Below, one piece after another: positions 23,302 to 31,498 of a stretch of DNA of 40,447 bases. The notes beneath the pieces are model-generated. The model did not search any database. It was not told where the DNA came from and worked only from the letters and a program-made list of their open reading frames with translations. Made by a program: the position numbers and the translations under genes. Position 1 is the stretch's first letter. Every line of letters begins with the position of its first letter. Source of the DNA: CAZFLD01 sp964519835 (GTDB taxonomy: Bacteria > Spirochaetota > Spirochaetia > DSM-27196 > CAZFLD01); contig CAZFLD010000034.1 in assembly GCA_964519835.1 (NCBI GenBank), positions 1 to 40,447 of the forward strand, in the 5' to 3' direction.

Positions 23302-24407
23302 TCGCAAAGGTGGTCGCCGGCGCGCTGGCTCGTGACCGGTTTGCCCGTGTGTTGTCGATCGTGCCGGCTTTTGGACTCGGCGTCGTTTATCTAAGAACCA
23401 TCGCTTATACCACGCTTGTTGCGGTGCAGTTCGGCACTTACGATCTTGGTCCCTTCCTCGTGGCAGCAGTAGGCACCGTATTTGCCGCTACGTTGGTGTT
23501 GCTGATGTTCTCGTGGACGCAGCTGCGTTCAAGGGCGGCCCCTGCCCTGTTTTTTCACGGCACGCCACGAGGACGGCGATATCTGCGACGGCTGTCGCGA
23601 CGAACGGTGTTGCGACCGGTACTCGTGATTGTCGCCGTGGGGTACTGCGCTGTTGTGGTGTCGATCGTAGTGATTAATGTGCGCGCGAAAGTGTCCACGA
23701 CGGTCCTATCTATCGTCGGCCAGATCACCATTTCCGGGTTGCTCTTTGTGTCCTACGCCGGTGTCTCTCGGGCACGCAAAGACCCGCGAGGCTTAGCAGA
23801 GATAACAAGTCTTGCGCTTGCGCTCCTGGCCTTTGGCGGACCAGACTTCCGGGTACAGGACGAGCAGGTCCACGCCGTGTTCTTTTTCCACCAATTAGGT
23901 GCCTCGGATTTTCCCGGCTATCTCCTGTTTTCCGTACCGGCTCCGGGGGTAGTGCTTGTCTACGAGTTGCTTGGCGTGGTCGAGGCGGCCGTCGGCCGTG
24001 GCCTCCAACGGCGTCTCGCGGTCCGTGGGCGGACCGTTATGATACGTGGCGGAAGGGCGCGCGATGGGGCTGCCCGCCGCAGGGCGTCCCGGCGGTTTGT
24101 GCTATTTGCGTCCTACATACGCCGCCGGCGCGTTATCTACTGGTTTGGATATGCAGCACTGAGCGCGGTACTGTCGTGGGTGGTTGCCCCGGCCGCCGTA
24201 GTCGCTGTTCCTGCGGCTGTTGCCACCGTGGTGTGGCTTGTTAGGGCGAACAGCTATCTTGTGGATGTAACCGAACGGTGGATCGGTGGCGCACCCCCGC
24301 GCCGCCTCATCCGCCAGGTTGCCGCCTCGGCCGGGCTGGTGTTTTTGGCACACGCTGCCGTGTTATTGGCGACCGTGGCGCTTACGCGTGGCGGCTCGGT
24401 CGGGTGA
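23271..24407 (+). CDS. Multi-helix membrane protein, likely ABC exporter permease
   Basis: This 378-residue protein is hydrophobic with perhaps 8 to 10 membrane helices separated by very Arg-rich cytosolic loops (for example near residues 100-120 and 255-285). No conserved family motif is recognised. It begins inside the 3' end of the ABC ATPase gene (ATG 23271), which is the main evidence that it is the permease partner. The basic loops fit the positive-inside rule. It could also be an unrelated membrane protein carried with the ATPase, but the 31-nt overlap makes co-function likely. Confidence 0.65.
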   Translation: MGQQRRAGELIAKVVAGALARDRFARVLSIVPAFGLGVVYLRTIAYTTLVAVQFGTYDLGPFLVAAVGTVFAATLVLLMFSWTQLRSRAAPALFFHGTPRGRRYLRRLSRRTVLRPVLVIVAVGYCAVVVSIVVINVRAKVSTTVLSIVGQITISGLLFVSYAGVSRARKDPRGLAEITSLALALLAFGGPDFRVQDEQVHAVFFFHQLGASDFPGYLLFSVPAPGVVLVYELLGVVEAAVGRGLQRRLAVRGRTVMIRGGRARDGAARRRASRRFVLFASYIRRRRVIYWFGYAALSAVLSWVVAPAAVVAVPAAVATVVWLVRANSYLVDVTERWIGGAPPRRLIRQVAASAGLVFLAHAAVLLATVALTRGGSVG

Positions 24408-24481
24408 GGCGGGGCGATCGTGGCTGCGCCGTATCCCGGGCAGTGATAAAGGGGTTGTGCACCGGTCTGTCGAACGTGGTG

Positions 24482-24779
24482 GCCGGGACCGAGGTCCTCG
24501 CCGAACATGACAGTGTCGAGGCGCAGGTTTTTCCCACAAACCGGACACGAGGGAGCTTCGCCGTCGTAGCAGTAGTCGTTTTCAATCGGCGCAAAGGAGC
24601 AGGCTCGATCGGAACAGCGGGTGCGTATCAAACGACCGTGGATCTCTATCACGTTCTTGGAGCCGGCTCGGACGTGAAGCTCCGGCGCCGGTGAGAACAA
24701 CAACGTGGTGGTATTCGCGTAACCGAATTGGATTTATGGTCTTCCTTCCGGAATGGTTTTTGCCTTCGCCATGATCCAC
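24482..24779 (-). pseudogene. Internally deleted sirtuin (Sir2) remnant
   Basis: On the minus strand YHHVVVLTGAGAS (around 24690-24716) is the N-terminal NAD-binding motif of sirtuins. After a frame change a second part reads HVRAGSKNVIEIHGRLIRTRC, then SCPVCGKNLRLDTVMFGEDL, the zinc-binding module with all four Cys and the following FGE motif. The segment between GAG and LHVRAG (normally about 90 residues with the catalytic NID block) is missing. The frame dissolves after GEDL. The catalytic core and C-terminus are absent, so the protein cannot be active. Confidence 0.75.
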
Positions 24780-25184
24780 AAAGACTATCGGTCTTACGGC
24801 AAAACCGTGAAGAATTTGCGCCCGCGAGAACGTCGTGGCCCGAAGTCTTGGGCAACGACGTCGGGTCTGTTTGGAACCAAACTTCCGGTCCGCTCGCTAC
24901 CAAACAGGAGATAAAAACGGCGTGCCGTGAATAAAGACGAGGGGTTTGCCCTTGCCGCCGTCACGTGCTCCGTTTTTCGTTCGGGTCACACCGGGGGCGT
25001 TCAGGCGGCCTGCGGGTCTCCGGTCAAAAAAGGCATCTGCCAACTGGAGACTCTTACCCGCAACTCGGGAAATTGTTAGGGACGTTGGAACCAATTTCGT
25101 CACCGCTCTGTGGACTTGTTGCGGTTGTACCGGTCCGTTCCGGCCGGCATGTCCGTCCTGCTGTGCATTAACACACCATTCGAG
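24780..25184. other. Stretch without a recognisable gene
   Basis: Both strands have open frames but none with homology I recognise or a ribosome binding site. A minus-strand frame contains PLVFIHGTPF near 24915-24945, which might be a scrap of an alpha/beta hydrolase but is too short to call. The region lies between the sirtuin remnant and the upstream region of mtaB. Confidence 0.4.
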
Positions 25185-25214
25185 TCGTATTCTCAACAAT
25201 AAGGTCGCATTCTC
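25185..25214 (+). promoter_or_regulatory. Two phased direct repeats upstream of mtaB
   Basis: TCGTATTCTC (25185-25194) and TCGCATTCTC (25205-25214) are nine-of-ten identical and start exactly 20 nt apart, about two helical turns. Such spacing is typical of tandem sites for AraC-type activators. They lie about 160 nt before the mtaB start; no convincing promoter boxes were found with them. Confidence 0.3.
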
Positions 25215-25372
25215 CATAACGGCCGCACCGCGACGGGCGCTACGCTTGGCGTATTACTGCCGGGGGAGCGGGCAGCGTCGGGCTCCGGTCGATTGGCCGG
25301 CGGTGGCCGCCCGGCACGACGCGCCAACTCGGCAAACACCACCGAGGGAACTCGGCACCAAGGAGAATGCAC

Positions 25373-26743
25373 ATGACCTTCACCACGCTCGCTATCGACA
25401 ATCCTTCCAAGCTCGCCTTTGGAACGGCGACAAAGCCCGTGACGACCTCACACGGCATCACCATTGGCGGCGGCGAGGTTATCCCCGAGCTCAACTTCAC
25501 GTTGCCGCCGATGGCGGTGAACCCCGACACGCGCTCCGAGGTCATCGACCAGTATCGTGAAATCATCACCGGTGCCATCGACCGGTGTAAGGACCTCCAT
25601 CAGGATAAGGTGATCTTCGAGTTCGAAACACTTCTCGAGATGACCCTCGATCCAACTCTGGGGACCGAAATCGTCGCGGTCATGCGAGAGCTTTGTGACA
25701 AAGCCGAGACCGCGCATGGAATCAAGAGCACCATCCGCCTCACGCCAAACGACACCCGAGATTTCGACAGGCCCGTAAAGATGCGGAGTTCCGACAAACT
25801 CGAGGCAATGATGAGGCTATTCGAGGACGGCGCAAAGGCCGGCGGAGATCTTTTGTCCATCGAAAGCACCGGCGGCAAGGAGCTCCACGACGATGCGCTT
25901 ATGTACTGCGACGTTCGCGGAATTATCTTCTCACTTGGAGTCCTGGGCGTTCGTGACATGCGGTTTTTGTGGGAGAAGATCGTGGACATCGCCAAACGCA
26001 CGGGCCGCATTGCCGGCGGCGACACCGCCTGTGGCTTTGCCAATACCGCCATGGTGCTTGCGGAGAAACACTACATTCCGCGCATCGTTGCGGCGGTCGA
26101 CAGGGTGGCGTCGATCGGTCGATCCCTGGTTGCAATGGAGTGCGGGGCGACGGGGCCGGACAAGGACTGTGGTTATGAAGGACCCTTTATCAAGGCCATA
26201 ACCGGTATCCCGATCTCCATGGAAGGAAAGACCGCCGCCTGTGCCCACTTGAGCCCCGTGGGGAACGTCGCCGCTGCCTGCTGTGACTTGTGGAGCAACG
26301 AGTCGGTGTCAAACATGAAGCTCCTCTCCGGTATGGCTCCGACCGCGTATTTGGAGCAGTTGGTCTACGACACTCGCTTGATGAACCGATCGATATCACG
26401 CGGCTCGTCCGCGGAGCTCCAGAGCCTCTTTGTAGAGTCCGACGTGTCCTACGACCCGCAGGCGTTTATTCTCGCGCCCGATGTGGTCGTTCCGATTGCC
26501 CAGGCTTATGTGTCCGCACCCTCGGCGCTCGCCGGTACGGTCGCCGCGGTGGGTACCGCGCTGGATGAAGTCAAGAAGGGAATCGATTCGGGAAGGCTGG
26601 TTCTCGAGGAGCGCGAGCGTGATTGGATCCCCCAGATCGAGGACGCGCTCGGCACGATTCCAACGGACGAGTCCGCCTTTGTGGACGAGATGGGCGCGGC
26701 AATCGATACCTCAGTGGTGACGCTCTCAGAGTACGGGCTATAG
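25373..26743 (+). CDS. mtaB: Methanol:corrinoid methyltransferase MtaB
   Basis: This 456-residue cytosolic enzyme transfers the methyl group of methanol to a corrinoid protein (MtaC). The zinc ligands known from Methanosarcina barkeri MtaB (Glu164, Cys220, Cys269) are matched by Glu164 in LLSIESTGGKE, Cys220 in GGDTACGFAN and Cys266 in GPDKDCGYEGP. The length matches the family. I chose ATG 25373 because AGGAG (25361-25365) is 7 nt upstream; the ATG at 25367 is too close to that site. No mtaC, mtaA or corrinoid-activating gene lies in the window, so its partners must be elsewhere. It is transcribed alone, followed by a hairpin at 26753. Use of methanol or a related C1 compound is inferred. 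Confidence 0.9.
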   Translation: MTFTTLAIDNPSKLAFGTATKPVTTSHGITIGGGEVIPELNFTLPPMAVNPDTRSEVIDQYREIITGAIDRCKDLHQDKVIFEFETLLEMTLDPTLGTEIVAVMRELCDKAETAHGIKSTIRLTPNDTRDFDRPVKMRSSDKLEAMMRLFEDGAKAGGDLLSIESTGGKELHDDALMYCDVRGIIFSLGVLGVRDMRFLWEKIVDIAKRTGRIAGGDTACGFANTAMVLAEKHYIPRIVAAVDRVASIGRSLVAMECGATGPDKDCGYEGPFIKAITGIPISMEGKTAACAHLSPVGNVAAACCDLWSNESVSNMKLLSGMAPTAYLEQLVYDTRLMNRSISRGSSAELQSLFVESDVSYDPQAFILAPDVVVPIAQAYVSAPSALAGTVAAVGTALDEVKKGIDSGRLVLEERERDWIPQIEDALGTIPTDESAFVDEMGAAIDTSVVTLSEYGL

Positions 26744-26750
26744 GCTGTAA

Positions 26751-26898
26751 CGGCGCGCCGCTTTTGCGGCGCGCTCTGTTAGCGGCGCGCCGTCGGCGCG
26801 CTCCGATAGCGGCGCGCTCCGATAGCGGCGCGCTCTGTTAGCGGCGCGCCGCCCGCTGTCCGTGGCGGTCGCCGCGGCGCGCTCTTAGAGCGGCGCGT
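26751..26898 (+). repeat. GC-rich CGGCGCGC repeat cluster
   Basis: About nine copies of CGGCGCGC/T lie in 148 nt. Three copies of AGCGGCGCGC start at 26808, 26824 and 26840, exactly 16 nt apart, within a unit AGCGGCGCGCTCCGAT; further copies are less regular. It fills the space between mtaB and the lipoprotein gene. No coding role is apparent. Confidence 0.75.
26753..26774 (+). terminator. Strong hairpin after mtaB
   Basis: GCGCGCCGC (26753-26761) and GCGGCGCGC (26766-26774) form a perfect 9-bp stem with a TTTT loop, 9 nt after the mtaB stop. No T tract follows. It may act as a terminator or be the first member of the repeat cluster behind it. Confidence 0.45.
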
Positions 26899-26952
26899 CT
26901 ACCCCGGACGAGGTGCCCATGGCCGTGCTACGCTTCCGCCGTGGGGGCAGAA

Positions 26953-27978
26953 ATGACAAGATACCTGGCGGTGGCGTTGTTGGCTATTCTGGCGGCGTGC
27001 GCTACCAATGACACCGACTCGACTTCTGAGGCTGAGGTCGGCGCCGGCGAGGCGGTTCGCGATAGCAAGGCCGACTACAGTCGTTTTGTGGCTCGCCAAG
27101 CAGTGCTTGAGCTTAGTGAAGATGGGCCGGACGGTTCCGGCCTCGGTTTGCATTATACTGAGCTCGGCGACCCGGCGGACCCGGCAGTCGTACTGCTCCA
27201 TGGTGTTCCTACGTCCTCCTGGATGTTTAGAAAGGTGCTCGACGAGCTTGGATCGTCCAATCTTAGGTTGGTTGCTCCCGATAACATTGGTTATGGAACA
27301 AGCACAAAACCCGACCCTCTCGACGGCCGCGCGGCCGAGTTCTTTGGGCCGGCGGCCCAGGCTCGACGTCTTGACGAGTTGCTTACGCATTTGGGAATTG
27401 ACAAGGCGGTTTTTGTAGTACACGACATCGGCGGTCCGATTCTTTGGGAGTTGGCCGAGAGCCGTCCGCAGCTCGTGGCGGGTCTTGTTGTTCTTAACAC
27501 GATCGGGGCTCCCGGCGGATTCAATCCACCCCCGGCGCTGGATGACCCGCTGGTCCGTGCGATAATGGAAATGGTCGGTGTTGAGGATGAGAGAACGATC
27601 AGTGACCTCATTTGCCGCATGGTTGCGGAGCCCGAAAAGCTCGACACGCCGGAGCAACTCGAAGGTTATCTGGCTGGGTTCCGTCAGGGTAGTGGTGACG
27701 CCTATTTGGCGTTCCTGACAAACCTCGACTTGGTCCGCGCCAGACTCTATTCCTATCAGCAAACGATCGCAGAACTGTCGGGGGTTCCTGCTTGTGTCCT
27801 TTGGGGCGGCCAGGACGAAAACCTGCCGGCGGAACCCGGCGCCGGTTGGTTCTCCCGAGTCTTGGGCGTTGCACCGGAGGATACCTATGTGTTTGATGAT
27901 GCCAAGCATCTTGTCGCCGAGGAAAAGTCTGGTCAGATCGCCGATCTTATTACACAAATAGCCGCCCAGGCCTATTAG
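26953..27978 (+). CDS. Alpha/beta-hydrolase lipoprotein, dehalogenase/epoxide hydrolase-like
   Basis: This 341-residue protein begins with a lipoprotein signal peptide ending LAILAAC (Cys16), so it should be anchored outside the cytoplasmic membrane. The hydrolase domain has the oxyanion motif HGVPTSSW (His83), a nucleophile motif VVHDIGGP with Asp158 in place of Ser, and a likely catalytic His319 in DAKHLV. An Asp nucleophile places it with haloalkane dehalogenases and epoxide hydrolases rather than esterases. ATG 26953 is preferred over the GTG at 26941 because it gives a normal signal peptide. The substrate is unknown; lipid anchoring is unusual for this family. Confidence 0.82.
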   Translation: MTRYLAVALLAILAACATNDTDSTSEAEVGAGEAVRDSKADYSRFVARQAVLELSEDGPDGSGLGLHYTELGDPADPAVVLLHGVPTSSWMFRKVLDELGSSNLRLVAPDNIGYGTSTKPDPLDGRAAEFFGPAAQARRLDELLTHLGIDKAVFVVHDIGGPILWELAESRPQLVAGLVVLNTIGAPGGFNPPPALDDPLVRAIMEMVGVEDERTISDLICRMVAEPEKLDTPEQLEGYLAGFRQGSGDAYLAFLTNLDLVRARLYSYQQTIAELSGVPACVLWGGQDENLPAEPGAGWFSRVLGVAPEDTYVFDDAKHLVAEEKSGQIADLITQIAAQAY

Positions 27979-28104
27979 ATATCCTAATTGGGTTGTGTAC
28001 GGCATGTCGACCTATTCCAGCGATAACAAAGCGCCCGGCGAAGCGATCTACCGGCGCGGTGGCGTTGGCGAACGCGAATGTCGGTCGGATCCAATGATTA
28101 AACG

Positions 28105-29424
28105 ATGATAGGAGTTGTTCGTGATGCGGCAAGGCATCTCGCGGTCGTATTTGGACTTGACGTGCATGTTTTTTGCGTCGAGGAAGGCGGCGTTCAGGGA
28201 GCGGGAGATCGCGGCGCAGGAAATGCCATGCTTATCAGTGGAACCGCCGGTCCTACGCGGCAGACGACCCCCGGTGGCGCGCCGGGCGAGGCGGAGTGCA
28301 CCATTTGTGACCCCGCCCTCCGCGGCCACGTTCCCTCCACAGACCCGGGCCGAACTCATCGGTTTGCAGCTTATCAGGCCGAGCGTCTCGGCGGCAGCTA
28401 CGTGTACCTGTGCCCCTTTGGTCTGCTCCACCTTGCCGCTCCCGTAGTGTTCGATGAGCGGCTCGCGTACGCCTTGGTTTGTGGACCCGCCGTGTTGGAC
28501 GCGATCGACGATGAGGTTATAACCGCCGCCACCGGTGCTCTTCCGGCGTCGCTCTTGTCGAAAGACGCTGTCGCGGCCTGGTTGCACTCGGTTCCCCGTA
28601 AGTCGCCGGGAGAGGCGCAGAGCCTGTCGTACCTTCTTTCCCGCGTTGCGCTTAGTCTCTGCGATGCCGCCGGCGTCGCCTACCTCCGTAGGGCATCCGA
28701 GCAGTCGCGGGCAACCGAGACTACCGAGTATCTCGATTACTTGTCGACAATGGCCGGGTCCGGCGACGGGGTGTATCCGGTAGAGTTGGACCGGCGGCTT
28801 ACCGATTGTGTTGCCCAAGGGGACAGAGCGGGAGCCCTTGCCGAGCTCGATCAGATCGAGGCGGCCGTTCGGTCCTACGGTTCCGACGTCGAGGCCGCCC
28901 GCGCGCGGATTCTCGAACTGGTGGTGCTTTTGTCTCGTGCGGCCATTGCCGGCGGCGCGGACGTCGAACAGGTTTTTGGCTTGGAGTACGGTTTTCTATC
29001 GCGCCTGCGCGCGCTGGACTCCGTCGAGTCGCTGGTTGCCTGGCTGCGCCGCGTTTTGGCCCGCTTTACCGACCTGGTCTTCGACCTCCGGCATCTTCGC
29101 TACAGTGCTCACCTTTCCAAGTTACTCCGCTACGTCCACGATAACTTCAGGGACGAGGTGAGTCTGGATGGGGCGGCCAAAGCCGTGGGCTTGAGCTCCG
29201 GCTATTTGAGCCGCATCCTGAAGAGCGAGTTACACACAAGCTTCAAGGCCTATCTTGCACGGGTGCGGTTGCAGGAAGCACGCCGCCTTTTGCGTTCAAC
29301 GACCCTTCCCGTGGGTGAGGTTGCATATCGATGCGGTTACCCCGACCACAGCTACTTCACCGCTGTGTTCCGCAAAGCGACGGGTAGATCCCCGTCGGAG
29401 TTTAGGCAAAGCGTCGGCGGTTAA
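28105..29424 (+). CDS. PocR-domain AraC-family regulator
   Basis: This 439-residue regulator has an N-terminal PocR-type sensory domain (about 1-150; CTICDPALRGH, then ERLGGSYVYLCPFGLLHLAAP) and a C-terminal AraC DNA-binding domain (about 335-436; AAKAVGLSSGYLSRILKSEL and VAYRCGYPDHSYFTAVFRKA). PocR domains are associated with regulators of cobalamin, propanediol and other corrinoid-dependent pathways. Its closeness to mtaB, a corrinoid-dependent enzyme, makes mtaB a likely target. The start ATG 28105 lacks a clear ribosome binding site but keeps the first helix of the domain. Confidence 0.82.
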   Translation: MIGVVRDAARHLAVVFGLDVHVFCVEEGGVQGAGDRGAGNAMLISGTAGPTRQTTPGGAPGEAECTICDPALRGHVPSTDPGRTHRFAAYQAERLGGSYVYLCPFGLLHLAAPVVFDERLAYALVCGPAVLDAIDDEVITAATGALPASLLSKDAVAAWLHSVPRKSPGEAQSLSYLLSRVALSLCDAAGVAYLRRASEQSRATETTEYLDYLSTMAGSGDGVYPVELDRRLTDCVAQGDRAGALAELDQIEAAVRSYGSDVEAARARILELVVLLSRAAIAGGADVEQVFGLEYGFLSRLRALDSVESLVAWLRRVLARFTDLVFDLRHLRYSAHLSKLLRYVHDNFRDEVSLDGAAKAVGLSSGYLSRILKSELHTSFKAYLARVRLQEARRLLRSTTLPVGEVAYRCGYPDHSYFTAVFRKATGRSPSEFRQSVGG

Positions 29425-29781
29425 CGGCGACAATTGGCCCGGCGAGTACGCGAGTGCATGGCCGCGCAGTGATTCTTGCCGAGCAGCGAGCGCGTCAAAG
29501 AGACGGCGGCCATTTCGCCCCATGCACGGAGATACGGCTCGTTTTGCTCCATAGGTTTGACGCTGTCAACCGGGTGCATCATGGCACCGCCGGCGCCCGG
29601 CAGTAGCCGTGCCCGCGTCTTCCCGCCGGCGAGCTCTACGCCGATCGGCCCACCACCGACGATCAAAACGGTTTTTGCCTGCGATAGCTCTCTTTGCTGA
29701 TTCCGAAAAAGATCAACGCGCGAATCGACGGAGAGCCTTTAGTCCGACGATGCCCCCGCCGATAATTGCAATTCTGCTCAT
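29424..29781 (-). pseudogene. Remnant of an FAD/NAD-dependent oxidoreductase
   Basis: On the minus strand AGGAGGATAGGAT precedes ATG 29781, which opens MSRIAIIGGGIVGLKAL, a typical N-terminal FAD-binding motif. The frame stops 23 codons after the start. Further on, another frame has VLIVGGGPIGVELAGG, the second (NADH-binding) motif of AIF/FSP1-like and other disulfide-reductase-fold enzymes, normally about 130 residues later. After it the sequence no longer resembles the family. The gene has therefore lost most of its length. The intact ribosome binding site suggests recent decay. Together with a short non-coding segment it fills 29425-29902. Confidence 0.65.
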
Positions 29782-29823
29782 ATCCTATCCTCCTGTACAC
29801 ACGTCCCGGGCTTCTCGAGCCAA

Positions 29824-29855
29824 TTCGAACGCGTCTGTTTCCTTACTGGTTCGAA
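29824..29855. repeat. Inverted repeat TTCGAAC/GTTCGAA
   Basis: TTCGAAC (29824-29830) and GTTCGAA (29849-29855) are perfect inverted copies 18 nt apart. They lie downstream of the amino-acid ABC operon and upstream of the flavoprotein remnant on the same strand. They could be a terminator stem or an operator; there is no T tract. Confidence 0.35.
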
Positions 29856-29902
29856 GATTGTTGTTACATCGCCGTGAAGTCAATGAGATACCGCCTCCTC
29901 TC

Positions 29903-30646
29903 CTACAGCCGCCCCGCATCGATGATCCGCTGCAAGAATTCATGCGTGCGTGGGTTTTGCGGCTCTCGGAAAATCTGCTCCGGTGGGCCTTCTTCCAGTA
30001 TTCGACCGCCGTCCAAAAAACAGACACGATCGGCAACGTCGCGAGCAAAACTCATCTCGTGGGTCACGATAAGCATTGTCATGCCGCGAGCTTTGAGATC
30101 TTTGATGACTTGAAGTACGCCACCGATAAGCTCGGGGTCGAGCGCCGCGGTAACCTCATCGAGCATCAACACGTCTGGGCGCGTGGCCATAGCGCGTACT
30201 ATCGCTACCCGCTGCTGCTGGCCACCGGAAAGCTGCTCGGGATACGAGCGTGCAAACTCCCGCAGACCAAAAAGATCGAGAAGCTCGTGGGCGTACGCCT
30301 CGGCTTCGGCGCGAGAGGCGTTGTGAACCTTTCGTGGAGCAAGTGTGATGTTGTTCAGGACGTTTATGTGCGGGAAGAGGTTGTAGGCCTGAAAGACAAT
30401 GCCGACACGTTTGTAAAGCCGCCCTCGGGAGAATTGCTCGTCGAAAATCGACACCCCGTCTAAGCGGATCTCACCGGCATCAAACTCCACCAAATCGTTT
30501 ACGCACCGCAAGAGCGTCGACTTTCCCGAGCCGGAAGCGCCGATGAGGCAGACCACTTGATGTTCCTCGACTGAGAGACTCACATCGTCTAATACGAGGT
30601 TCTTTCCGTAATATTTTGTGAGGTGGTCGATTTCGAGTCGGCTCAT
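29903..30646 (-). CDS. Polar amino-acid ABC transporter ATPase
   Basis: This 247-residue ATPase of the HisP/GlnQ type powers uptake of a polar amino acid. Walker A is GASGSGKST (36-44), the signature LSGGQ (139-143), Walker B ends at Asp163-Glu164 (VLMLDE), and the H-loop His is 196 in THEMSFA. The segment EEGPPEQIF near the end is characteristic of this subfamily. It is the last gene of a minus-strand operon: its start directly follows the permease stop. The length and all motifs are normal. Confidence 0.92.
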   Translation of the reverse strand: MSRLEIDHLTKYYGKNLVLDDVSLSVEEHQVVCLIGASGSGKSTLLRCVNDLVEFDAGEIRLDGVSIFDEQFSRGRLYKRVGIVFQAYNLFPHINVLNNITLAPRKVHNASRAEAEAYAHELLDLFGLREFARSYPEQLSGGQQQRVAIVRAMATRPDVLMLDEVTAALDPELIGGVLQVIKDLKARGMTMLIVTHEMSFARDVADRVCFLDGGRILEEGPPEQIFREPQNPRTHEFLQRIIDAGRL

Positions 30647-31498
30647 CTATGCGGTTTTCTGCAATCGGCGCTCACGGTCCTTGCGCGTAACGTAGTCGGT
30701 TAGGCGTGCCATCGGAATTGTCGCGAGCAAAAACAGAATCGCCGCGGCCACGAGTGATGAGTAGTTGAAGGTGCGCGCCGTGAAGATCTGAGCTTCCCGC
30801 ACGGCATCTCGGACACCAAGCACGCTCAACAGTGCCACGTCTTTTTGCAATGCGACGGCCAGGTTCAGAAGCGACGGGATGACATTTCGTATTGCCTGGG
30901 GAAGGATGGCGTAACAAAGGCTCTGCCACTGCGAGAGGCCTAGGGCCTTAGCGGCCGCACCCTGTCCGTCGTGAACCGCCTCCATTCCTGAGCGGTACAC
31001 CTCCGCGGCGTAGGCGGCATAGCTCAAGACCATCGCGGTCGCTCCCCAGAACAGGCTGCTTCGTGGCAGGCCGGGAATCTGCAGAGCCGGTACGCCAAAA
31101 CCAAACAGAAGCACCATCAGAAGTGAAGGAAGCCCGCGCAGCAGGTCGATGTACACCACGGCAAAGACCCGAAGAGGCGCAAACCACGGTCCGTCGAGCG
31201 TGCGAAGGACCGCGATCAAGAGTGCCCACAAGGCTATTGCCACGAGCGCAACACCCCACACCGCCATGTTGATGCCAAAGCCGCGGAGGACGTTGGGAAA
31301 CACCTCCACCATGGCGTCGATGTCGAAAAACTGCCGCTGAATACGAGGCCACTGCGGACTCGACACAACAGCCGTTCGAATGATCAATACGGCCGCAATA
31401 ACCGTTGCGACGCTGATGGTGGGGGGGAGATACTTGTCGCGCGGGCGAACGACGCGCCCGGCCGGCCGCTTGGCCGGCCCGGGGCGCCCCGAATTCAC
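30647..31498 (-). CDS. Polar amino-acid ABC transporter permease
   Basis: This 283-residue permease belongs to the HisM/GlnP family. After a basic N-terminus of about 20 residues there are several membrane helices. The EAA loop reads EAVHDGQGAAAKALGLSQWQ and is followed by ILPQAIRNVIPSLLN, the expected ATPase contact motif. GTG 31498 is chosen as the start because it overlaps the stop of the binding-protein gene by 4 nt (GTGA); the longer upstream frame only shadows that gene. It pairs with the ATPase encoded next. A single permease gene is present, so it would form a homodimer. Confidence 0.88.
   Translation of the reverse strand: MNSGRPGPAKRPAGRVVRPRDKYLPPTISVATVIAAVLIIRTAVVSSPQWPRIQRQFFDIDAMVEVFPNVLRGFGINMAVWGVALVAIALWALLIAVLRTLDGPWFAPLRVFAVVYIDLLRGLPSLLMVLLFGFGVPALQIPGLPRSSLFWGATAMVLSYAAYAAEVYRSGMEAVHDGQGAAAKALGLSQWQSLCYAILPQAIRNVIPSLLNLAVALQKDVALLSVLGVRDAVREAQIFTARTFNYSSLVAAAILFLLATIPMARLTDYVTRKDRERRLQKTA

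Noticed and set aside
25005..25040. B12-box-like TGACCGGAGACCCGC on the minus strand as a cobalamin riboswitch
   Set aside because: Only part of the box matches, the other conserved blocks are missing, and it points away from mtaB.
24946..25560. A 204-codon open frame overlapping the start of mtaB
   Set aside because: It has no homology and overlaps the start of a clear gene; its composition fits a shadow frame.
29848..29860. GGTTCGAAGATT as the T arm of a tRNA
   Set aside because: No acceptor stem, anticodon arm or D arm can be placed around it; it is one arm of an inverted repeat.
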